Source of the DNA: MKUN01 sp964481425
Lineage (GTDB): Bacteria; Bacteroidota; Bacteroidia; Chitinophagales; Chitinophagaceae
Assembly: GCA_964481425.1 (NCBI GenBank)
Contig: CAYZTM010000014.1
Span: 1-64,000, forward strand
Direction of reading: 5' to 3'
Length of the DNA: 64,000 nt
Both the position numbers and the translations under genes were made by a program. How positions within the stretch are numbered: position 1 is the first letter of the stretch; every line of letters starts with the position of its first letter. The notes beneath the pieces were generated by a model. It did not search any database, had not been told where the DNA came from, and saw only the letters and a program-made list of their open reading frames with translations. Positions 44,360-51,533 of this stretch are shown here, one piece after another.

Positions 44360-45538
44360 TTAGATACCCATCTTTTCTCTTACAGAAGAAGGTATGCCAT
44401 GTTTGTTGAGCAGGAAAGCAGTGGTCTTATAACGCACATAATTCTTGCTTACATAGATGTACCCTTTGTAATCGTTCTTGGTGCCCCATGAGTTCTTAAC
44501 AATGTAGTACTCTGTTCCATCCTGGTCTTTTGCAAGGCCCACTATATGCATGCCATGGTCGTCAGTGGTTTCGTAATCATCAAAAGCTTCCTGCCTCATA
44601 CGCGGGGTAATCACGCGTTCTTCATGTGGGCCGTCGAACATTGTCTTTCTTTCGTCTTCTTCCATATCATCCCAATCTTTCTCAGGCACATAAGCTACAC
44701 CATTCTTCCAGCTAAAATATTTTTCACTTACATCGGCAGCCCAGGCTACGGTATAACCATTCCTGAGCGCATGATCTATAATGCGGGTTATGTCGTTGAA
44801 CTTAACATTATATACCTTGTCAAAGCTCCAGTTATCTGGTACCATGAACATCGTCTTCCTGTAATATGGCTTATCGGTAAGCGAGGTCATTTCAATATAA
44901 TCTCTCGGGTTGAGGCCAACTACTTCATCTGCAAAGCTTCTTGGCGTGTACCTCCTGCCTTTATAAGTAAATGACTCAGGCACAGGGCCCAGGTAGGCAT
45001 CCAACACTGCATCAAATGCCTTCTTCCAGCTCGTGGTCAGCTTTCCATTAGGATTCTTCACCACTGCATCCAGCATGCCTTTCAGCACGGCCTGCATTTC
45101 TCCGAATTTGTTCTTTTTAGTACCATAGTGCAGCCCGGTATATGCCTCCTGCGGCATTGCTCCGTACTTTGCGTACATGTTAATTACATCGTGGCATTCA
45201 CCACCGTCACCCCATGAGAGGGAACCATGCATACGTACGTAGTTGTCCGCTTTGTCTTCATATACCATGCGGGCCGTAAATATCTCAGCGAGGTCCACTT
45301 TCGGTCTTCCCCTGCGGATCATCTCACTCTCCAGGAAGGAATTGGTAGAATAACTCCAGCAGGTGCCAGAACTGGCCTGGTTCTTTACGCTGGTCCTGTC
45401 CACATTGATAATGTCAGTAAAAATGAACTTCTTTTTTGCGCTGTCGCTTTTATTAGCATCCAGTTTTTTGATAAGATCATCTTGCGCCGAGGCAAAGAGA
45501 GGCAATGCCGCAGCCAACAACAAGAGTACTTTTTTCAT
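44360..45538 (-). CDS. C1-family cysteine peptidase, bleomycin-hydrolase-like
   Basis: A 392-residue papain-fold peptidase exported by signal MKKVLLLLAAALPLFASAQ. The oxyanion Gln54 and nucleophile Cys60 are in VKNQASSGTCWSYSTNSFLE. The catalytic His is in DDHGMHIVGLAKDQ and Asn in IVKNSWGTKNDYKGY. The order and spacing match aminopeptidase C / bleomycin hydrolase. Periplasmic peptide trimming is the likely role. A near-consensus -7 box TATTTTTA lies at 45574-45581. Confidence 0.92.
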   Translation of the reverse strand: MKKVLLLLAAALPLFASAQDDLIKKLDANKSDSAKKKFIFTDIINVDRTSVKNQASSGTCWSYSTNSFLESEMIRRGRPKVDLAEIFTARMVYEDKADNYVRMHGSLSWGDGGECHDVINMYAKYGAMPQEAYTGLHYGTKKNKFGEMQAVLKGMLDAVVKNPNGKLTTSWKKAFDAVLDAYLGPVPESFTYKGRRYTPRSFADEVVGLNPRDYIEMTSLTDKPYYRKTMFMVPDNWSFDKVYNVKFNDITRIIDHALRNGYTVAWAADVSEKYFSWKNGVAYVPEKDWDDMEEDERKTMFDGPHEERVITPRMRQEAFDDYETTDDHGMHIVGLAKDQDGTEYYIVKNSWGTKNDYKGYIYVSKNYVRYKTTAFLLNKHGIPSSVREKMGI

Positions 45539-45639
45539 CGTCTTATTTAATGATTTTTATGAATGGAAAGCGATAAAAATAATAAATAATTGATTCAGGA
45601 AGCGTTAAAATAACGGGGGATTTTACGGGGGTAATTTGC

Positions 45640-45963
45640 TTAGTGCAGGTCCATAGTGTACAAAAGAGATTGCTCACCGCCTTTAACACCGTAAAGATGA
45701 GCGCTTTGTACGCTAAAACTATCAAATAGCGCCATCAGGTTTTCTGCCAGTCTAAGATCTCGCTCTTCAGTATACAATTCTGCTTTATCATCAGCATCCT
45801 GCAGGCTGGCATAATAAGCAATGTATGCCGTGTTCCGCTCCAGTTCTTTATCAATTTCAGCTATCATTCCTTCTATTAGGGTAGAAGGTTGCCCAAGGTT
45901 GAAATCGAAAAGCATTTCAAGCAGGGTCTCCTCATCTTTAAAAGTCTGGTTCTTGATGAACAT
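45640..45963 (-). CDS. Small hypothetical protein
   Basis: A 107-residue acidic, helical protein, MFIKNQTFKDEETLLEMLFD..., not recognised. It has no signal peptide, membrane segment or Cys. A perfect -7 box just before its ATG supports it as a real gene. It stands between the C1 peptidase and the divergent ClC gene. Confidence 0.65.
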   Translation of the reverse strand: MFIKNQTFKDEETLLEMLFDFNLGQPSTLIEGMIAEIDKELERNTAYIAYYASLQDADDKAELYTEERDLRLAENLMALFDSFSVQSAHLYGVKGGEQSLLYTMDLH

Positions 45964-45967
45964 GGTA

Positions 45968-45975
45968 CAAATCTA
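45968..45975 (-). promoter_or_regulatory. -7 box TAGATTTG for the small hypothetical gene
   Basis: Perfect TAnnTTTG on the minus strand, ending 4 bases before the ATG at 45963. It predicts a leaderless transcript. Confidence 0.5.
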
Positions 45976-46096
45976 CTCTAATCTCAAATCAAAATCACTC
46001 CGATAAGGTCATTTTAGACAAAAGACATAAGTAACTGACAATAAATAAATTAGCACTTATCAGGTGCTCATGGGAAATAAAAAGACAAATTTTATT

Positions 46097-46127
46097 TTTA
46101 AAATGAATGCTGATGCCATTAACTTTG
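46097..46127 (+). promoter_or_regulatory. Promoter of the ClC gene
   Basis: TTTA (46097-46100), 19-base spacer, then perfect TAACTTTG (46120-46127). It predicts a leader of about 69 bases before the ATG at 46200, unusually long for this window. Confidence 0.62.
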
Positions 46128-46199
46128 CGGCCTGACACACCGCAGGCTGTCCCCAATGCGTCCGCATTAGTTGTACCGGGACCGCCCAAATCTCGCAGA

Positions 46200-47609
46200 A
46201 TGGACAAAAATATTTACGATAAATGGTTTAAAATCATACCGCGGAAGATCTACAACGAGAAGCTGAAAATGAATGTGTTGCAGGCCCTGCCCTATTGGGT
46301 CGCCTCCCTGATAACAGGTCTGATCGCGGTCTACTATGCCAAACTCTTTGCTTACGCCGAATCGCTTTCTTTATCAATAGTCCACCGTTATAATTGGGCT
46401 ATTTTTATTATAACCCCTGTCTGTTTTATCCTGGCCTGGTGGTTGGTGAAGCGTTTTGATCCCCGCGCCGGCGGCAGTGGTATCCCACAGGTGATGGCTG
46501 CCATTGAACTGGCCAGCCCCCGTTACAATTACCTTGTAGATAAGTTCTTAGGTCTGAAAACTATTTTCATCAAGTTCTTATCCAGTATCTTAATGGTATT
46601 TGGTGGCGGTGCAATAGGTCGTGAAGGCCCTACGGTACAGATAGCGGGTAGTGTATTCCGGAAAGTGAATCAGCTCATACCCAAATCCTGGCCGCGGCTC
46701 TCTAAAAAGAACATGATCATGGCAGGTGCCGCTGCCGGACTTGCGGCCGCCTTTAATACGCCGCTCGGTGGTATCGTATTTGCTGTAGAAGAACTGGCTA
46801 AAACTCATATCAACTACTTTAAGACCGCCTTGTTTACTGCGGTGATCATAGCCGGTCTCACCGCCCAGGGTATGTTAGGGCCCTACTTATACCTGGGCTA
46901 TCCTAATGTCGTAAGTCATTCATCAGGCTATATATTTTTCTACGTGATACTGGTAGCTTGTCTTGCCGGTTTCCTGGGCAGCGTTTTCAGTGTTATCATA
47001 TTGAGGGTAATTAAGTGGCGGCGTACACTCAAAGGAAAGGGAATAGAACTTGCCTATATTGCCGGTGTTGCATTGGTAATCGCCACTATAGCCTTCTTCG
47101 CAGGTAGCGGCATACTAGGTTCTGGCAAAGAGCAAATGTCGCATGTCCTTTTTACTAATGATAAAAATGTTGGTTGGGCATTACCCTTTTTCAGGTTCAT
47201 TGGCCCAATTGGCGCTTTCACATCCGGGGCATCGGGAGGTATATTTGCACCTTCGCTTGGTGCAGGAGCTACTATTGGCGCCCTGGTAGCAGAGCTAATG
47301 CAAATGTCGGCAGCTAATGCCAACATATTGATATTGGCGGGCATGATAGCTTTTCTTACCGGCGTTACAAGGACCCCATTTACTTCTGCCATCCTGGTGC
47401 TTGAAATGACCGACAGGCATAACATTATCTTTCACCTGATGATGGCCGGTATGATCGCAGGACTTATCTCCGTGATCATCGATAAACATTCGTTGTACGA
47501 CCACCTTAAAGACTACTATCTTGCAGAATCTTATAAGGAGGGTCCGGAACCGGAAAGCGCTGACATGGCTGAGCCTTCTGTAGAAGATAATATGCAAGAA
47601 GAGCAATAG
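46200..47609 (+). CDS. ClC-type chloride/proton antiporter
   Basis: A 469-residue inner-membrane ClC protein. The three anion-selectivity motifs are present: GGSGIPQVMA, GREGPTVQIAG (with the gating Glu) and GASGGIFAPSLGAG. The proton-path Glu is in AVEELAKTHIN, so antiport rather than a channel is expected. It has about 10-12 hydrophobic helices and a charged C-terminal tail without CBS domains. The frame upstream to 46107 overlaps the promoter and is proline-rich, so the ATG at 46200 is taken. A terminator follows. Confidence 0.93.
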   Translation: MDKNIYDKWFKIIPRKIYNEKLKMNVLQALPYWVASLITGLIAVYYAKLFAYAESLSLSIVHRYNWAIFIITPVCFILAWWLVKRFDPRAGGSGIPQVMAAIELASPRYNYLVDKFLGLKTIFIKFLSSILMVFGGGAIGREGPTVQIAGSVFRKVNQLIPKSWPRLSKKNMIMAGAAAGLAAAFNTPLGGIVFAVEELAKTHINYFKTALFTAVIIAGLTAQGMLGPYLYLGYPNVVSHSSGYIFFYVILVACLAGFLGSVFSVIILRVIKWRRTLKGKGIELAYIAGVALVIATIAFFAGSGILGSGKEQMSHVLFTNDKNVGWALPFFRFIGPIGAFTSGASGGIFAPSLGAGATIGALVAELMQMSAANANILILAGMIAFLTGVTRTPFTSAILVLEMTDRHNIIFHLMMAGMIAGLISVIIDKHSLYDHLKDYYLAESYKEGPEPESADMAEPSVEDNMQEEQ

Positions 47610-47632
47610 AACTTCTACATACTATTATTTAG

Positions 47633-47670
47633 AATGGGAACATTATTTATCATGTTCCCATTTATTTTTT
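47633..47670 (+). terminator. Terminator after the ClC gene
   Basis: Eleven-bp stem AATGGGAACAT/ATGTTCCCATT (47633-47643 and 47652-47662), 8-nt loop, followed by a T-rich run. Confidence 0.85.
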
Positions 47671-47800
47671 GCCATGTTCTAAGATTTTGTATTAAATTAA
47701 CGTTTGCATACCCCTATGCTTAGCTCTGAAAACAAGATCACATTTTAAATGTACCCCAACACTAAAATGATATTATTGTTTTAACCTTAAAAAACACCGC

Positions 47801-48004
47801 ATGGAAGATCTTTACCTCAAACTTGACCAAATACTGAAGTTTTTTACTACCGACTCATTTTCCGGGCTTCCCAACAGAATAGACAATATAACCTGTACCG
47901 CATTGATTGATGCCCAAAAAGCTCATGTCGGTTACCTGGTTGAAAAAAATGCAGAACTCTATTTCTTCCCGGCATTTGCCATAAAGGACTCTCTGAGAAA
48001 CTAA
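47801..48004 (+). CDS. Small hypothetical protein
   Basis: A 67-residue frame, MEDLYLKLDQILKFFTTDSF..., mixed helical and polar, not recognised. It lies in a gap between the ClC terminator and the acetyltransferase gene, with no overlapping better candidate. An obvious promoter or conserved motif is lacking, so it could be a chance frame. Confidence 0.45.
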   Translation: MEDLYLKLDQILKFFTTDSFSGLPNRIDNITCTALIDAQKAHVGYLVEKNAELYFFPAFAIKDSLRN

Positions 48005-48048
48005 ACCCATTTATTGATCACCGCCACAGAGTATTTGATAATTAAGTA

Positions 48049-48552
48049 ATGCCACCTGAACTGGATATACGCATAGCAGAAAAAGAAGATCTTCCCGCAA
48101 TAGTTGCCATACACAACCAGGCTATAGACCGCCCCTATACCAATGCCTATACCGGGGCTTTCAACATTGACGAACGGATCACATGGTTTGATGAACATAA
48201 GGGGAACTGCCCGATATATGTGGCTGAAGTGAATAATGAAGTAGTCGGCTGGCTATCGATAAGTCCTTACCGTTCAGGGCGGGCAGCGCTGCAACACACA
48301 AAGGAAGTAAGCTATTATGTACATGAAGCTCATCAAAAGAAAGGTATAGCTTCCCGGCTGCTACAGTATGCTATGGAGCACATCTGCGATTTGGACTCCA
48401 AAGTATTCATTGCCATAGTATTGGAGAAGAACACACCTAGTATCCGGCTGCTGGAGAAAAATGGTTTTTCCCTATGGGGCCATTTACCGGGAGTAGCTTA
48501 TTTCAATGATGGGCCCTGTGGTCACCTCTACTTTGGCTGGAGCATAGAATAA
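48049..48552 (+). CDS. GNAT-family N-acetyltransferase
   Basis: A 167-residue acetyltransferase related to phosphinothricin/methionine-sulfoximine acetyltransferases. The N-terminal IRIAEKEDLPAIVAIHNQAI is followed by the acetyl-CoA-binding motif VHEAHQKKGIASRLLQYAM. The substrate-side segment is SIRLLEKNGFSLWGHLPGVA. It transfers acetyl groups to a small amine, in the cytoplasm. Substrate not determined. Confidence 0.9.
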   Translation: MPPELDIRIAEKEDLPAIVAIHNQAIDRPYTNAYTGAFNIDERITWFDEHKGNCPIYVAEVNNEVVGWLSISPYRSGRAALQHTKEVSYYVHEAHQKKGIASRLLQYAMEHICDLDSKVFIAIVLEKNTPSIRLLEKNGFSLWGHLPGVAYFNDGPCGHLYFGWSIE

Positions 48553-48583
48553 ATAAGGCCGCAGATCATACCTACGGCCTTAT
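48553..48583. terminator. Bidirectional terminator after the GNAT gene
   Basis: Nine-bp stem ATAAGGCCG/CGGCCTTAT (48553-48561 and 48575-48583) with a 13-nt loop between convergent genes. Confidence 0.6.
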
Positions 48584-48602
48584 GATAATTGCTTTTCACT
48601 TA

Positions 48603-51395
48603 TCATCTTAACAAAGTCACATTACCCTGCTTGGTAAACTTCTGTCCGGTATTAGTAACGGCCTCGATCTGATACACATATACACCAAACGGTTGCGGCT
48701 TACCTTTATAAGTACCATCCCATCCTGCATCAATATCCTTGCTGTCGTACACTTTTACACCCCAGCGATCGTATATACGGAAGTAATTCAAAGTGGCCAT
48801 ACCACGCTTCTCTATCTTAAATACCCCGTTTGTACCACTGCCGGGCACAAAAGCATTCGGCAGGTACAGTACTGTGGATGGATCAATGAACACATCTATT
48901 GAGTCAGTCACTTTACAACCATATTCCGTGGTACCGTGTACTATATACCTCGTGCTTACCTCAGGCATTGCTACAGGGTTAGCTATGCTGTCCGCACTAA
49001 GGCCGGTAGCTGGGAACCAACTAAAATACAGGCAATTACCTTCAGGCGATAACTGGTACGAATCCCCGGGGTAAAGCACTACGCTGTCTGGTAATGTCAA
49101 TATCGCATTCGATGCTAAGGTAGCTCTTACATAACCAACGTGATAACACCCGTTCGTATCCAGTGCTGAGGCGGTATACACCATGTTATTTTGGGGCGAA
49201 ACTGTGGGGCTTGCCGTATTGCTGTTAGTGATCCACCAATCAGGTGTCCATGAATAAATATAAGATGAGTCACCGTAAGCATGTAGCTGCGCACTATCTC
49301 CGGGGCATAGCGTTACACCAGCAGATACATCGAGCGGTAGTACCCCGATCACTACTGCATATACATCTTTATTTGCAGTATCCTTACAGAAACCATTGTC
49401 CACAATTAGGGTAACCGGATAGGTGCCTGTGTTGTAATATAAATGCTGAGGATTTTGCACAAAAGTTTCGTGCGGAGTACCATCACCAAAATCCCAGTTC
49501 ACGCCTTCAGTGCCGTTAACTACAGAGCTATCAAAAAGGTTTAGCGTGTCCCTTGCGCAACCAGTTATAAGTTCGTAACCAAAGTTGGCGATCACACCCG
49601 GGTTTATCCTCACCACCTGTGGTGCACGGTCGCTTTCACATCCATCCACGGTTTGGCTTACATACCATACAGCAGTGCCGGAAGTATCTACGCTCGGCAA
49701 TGGTGGCACAAAAGTGCCGACACCACCTGTATTGGTAGTGTACCATTGTATAGAATCGCCCTGAGCAAACAAGTGTACCACATCATCGCTGCGATACTGG
49801 CAATAGTCATAGGAACTAACTACAGGGTACAGCGGTTTAGGCTTGATCGTTGCTGTTATAGGCACCCTTACACTTTCGCAGCCTATAGGTGTTACATCCG
49901 ACACATACCAGGTATACGTACCAGCTGTTGTGGTGCCAGGCGTGGGTGCTGTTAAAGTAAAATTACCGCCTGTAGGTGCGTCCCACCACCTTACCACGTC
50001 ACCGGGTGTTGATGGATCTGCTACCAATGGACTTGCAGGGCTTAACTGGCAGAAGGCTACATTATGAGGTGTAGGCGGTGGCGTAGGCGCGGGTTCAGTA
50101 ACGGTCACTATCTCATTATTGTTACAATTGTTCGAGTCGGTAACCACTACAGTATATGTGCCGGCGCAAACATTATTAACGGTAGGTGCGTTCCCTATAT
50201 TTGGCGTCCAGTTGTAAGTAAAAGGTTGACTACCTCCCATTACAGCTATATTAATGACACCATCACAATAACCATTACATTCGGGGTTGGTTTGTGTACT
50301 GCTCAGTGTAAACCCACCGGGCCCTTGCACAATATGCACAACCGCTGTTCCGGAACCGCAATTGGACGTAACGGTAACAGTATAGGTACCGGGGCATAAA
50401 TTAGTAGCCGTAGAATCAGTACCACCAGACGGCGCCCATGAATAATTATATGGTGGTGTACCACCTGTCGCATGTACTGTCGCACTACCATTGCAGGAAT
50501 CACACGTTGTCTTGGTACTATCTAATGCGAGATTGATATTTGTTGGCGGCACACATACCACGCAGCTTGTCGTTTGGTAATAGATACCCGTAAATAAAAT
50601 ATTATAGCAATCCCCGGTAGAAACGACACTGAACGTTGCACTTGTTTGCACGGCAGTATAGGTAGTATTAATTTCAAAATAATTAAACCAGTTACACACA
50701 TAAGCTCCATATGGAGTAGAATTTAGAGTGATTTGGGAATTATTGTCCTGCAAGTCTCCTACAACCATAAATGCTTTGGCATTAGATGGTGTACCACACG
50801 GCGCAGTGAAGTTCATATCATGAGTCTCAGTATATGGAGGTCCTACTTGCGCACCATCATCTATTGATATAGTACCTTGCCAAGTTTGTGAAGGATCACT
50901 ATAAATAACAAAAAGCGTTGCGCCATCGATATCGTTCTGACCAGTCGGCCCAACTGGCAAGCCACTAATGTTATAAGTTGCATTGCCTGTTATGGCAGCC
51001 GTAACATCTGCACGGTAAGAATGTGAACCGGGGTTAGGATACCCCCAGCACTTATCATTTGCTTGACCAATATGTGTCATCGGGAAATTCATTGTTCCCG
51101 CAGGGCCCTGTACTGTCGCAGTTATTGCAACGCCGTTCCCAGATCCTTCACAGTATAAGAACGCTTTTTCAATCGTAGCGCAATTAGGTATACCGCTAAT
51201 TGTAAAGGGAGCGGGTTGCGGTATACCTGGCCAGGGGGCAAAGGTATAACGCTGCCCTAGTTTTTGACTTGCCTGGGTATAGCTTAATCCACAGGCTGTA
51301 AGATTAAAACTGTTACCTAATGATTGATTCCCGTCAGCAAATACCAATATCGGTAGGCTAAAGAGCAAAATGAATAATATTGATTTTTTTGACAT
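48603..51395 (-). CDS. Large T9SS adhesin-like protein with SprB repeats (paralog 1)
   Basis: A 930-residue exported protein. Signal peptide MSKKSILFILLFSLPILVFA, an N-terminal beta-rich domain of about 260 residues (DUF3344-like: DIDGATLFVIYSDPSQTW), then SprB-type repeats (NPECNGYCDGVINIAVMGG, then TYNWTP). Ig-like CHU_C-associated segments and a PKD domain (GVNWDFGDGTPHETF) follow, then a C-terminal type B T9SS sorting domain with YFRIYDRWGVKVYDSKDID. It is probably a cell-surface adhesin. The ATG at 51395 is chosen because a near -7 box (51421-51428) abuts the longer start at 51419. Confidence 0.9.
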   Translation of the reverse strand: MSKKSILFILLFSLPILVFADGNQSLGNSFNLTACGLSYTQASQKLGQRYTFAPWPGIPQPAPFTISGIPNCATIEKAFLYCEGSGNGVAITATVQGPAGTMNFPMTHIGQANDKCWGYPNPGSHSYRADVTAAITGNATYNISGLPVGPTGQNDIDGATLFVIYSDPSQTWQGTISIDDGAQVGPPYTETHDMNFTAPCGTPSNAKAFMVVGDLQDNNSQITLNSTPYGAYVCNWFNYFEINTTYTAVQTSATFSVVSTGDCYNILFTGIYYQTTSCVVCVPPTNINLALDSTKTTCDSCNGSATVHATGGTPPYNYSWAPSGGTDSTATNLCPGTYTVTVTSNCGSGTAVVHIVQGPGGFTLSSTQTNPECNGYCDGVINIAVMGGSQPFTYNWTPNIGNAPTVNNVCAGTYTVVVTDSNNCNNNEIVTVTEPAPTPPPTPHNVAFCQLSPASPLVADPSTPGDVVRWWDAPTGGNFTLTAPTPGTTTAGTYTWYVSDVTPIGCESVRVPITATIKPKPLYPVVSSYDYCQYRSDDVVHLFAQGDSIQWYTTNTGGVGTFVPPLPSVDTSGTAVWYVSQTVDGCESDRAPQVVRINPGVIANFGYELITGCARDTLNLFDSSVVNGTEGVNWDFGDGTPHETFVQNPQHLYYNTGTYPVTLIVDNGFCKDTANKDVYAVVIGVLPLDVSAGVTLCPGDSAQLHAYGDSSYIYSWTPDWWITNSNTASPTVSPQNNMVYTASALDTNGCYHVGYVRATLASNAILTLPDSVVLYPGDSYQLSPEGNCLYFSWFPATGLSADSIANPVAMPEVSTRYIVHGTTEYGCKVTDSIDVFIDPSTVLYLPNAFVPGSGTNGVFKIEKRGMATLNYFRIYDRWGVKVYDSKDIDAGWDGTYKGKPQPFGVYVYQIEAVTNTGQKFTKQGNVTLLR

Positions 51396-51420
51396 ACAAC
51401 TAATCAATGCATTTATCATA

Positions 51421-51428
51421 TAAAGGTA
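51421..51428 (-). promoter_or_regulatory. Near-consensus -7 box TACCTTTA for T9SS paralog 1
   Basis: One mismatch to TAnnTTTG on the minus strand. It predicts an mRNA start at about 51417, just inside the longer open frame. Confidence 0.4.
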
Positions 51429-51483
51429 AGATTCTTATTATTTAAAAGACGCGTCTTGATAACATTTCGTTGGTTATAAACTA

Positions 51484-51515
51484 AAAAACGGCATAGTTAC
51501 TACTATGCCGTTTTT
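51484..51515 (-). terminator. Terminator between the two T9SS paralogs
   Basis: Fourteen-bp stem AAAAACGGCATAGT/ACTATGCCGTTTTT (51484-51497 and 51502-51515) with a 4-nt loop. It ends paralog 2 and isolates paralog 1 transcriptionally. Confidence 0.88.
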
Positions 51516-51533
51516 ATATTAAAATATATCTCG

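Noticed and set aside
46107..46199. N-terminal extension of the ClC protein
   Set aside because: It overlaps the -7 box at 46120-46127 and is proline-rich without resemblance to the family.
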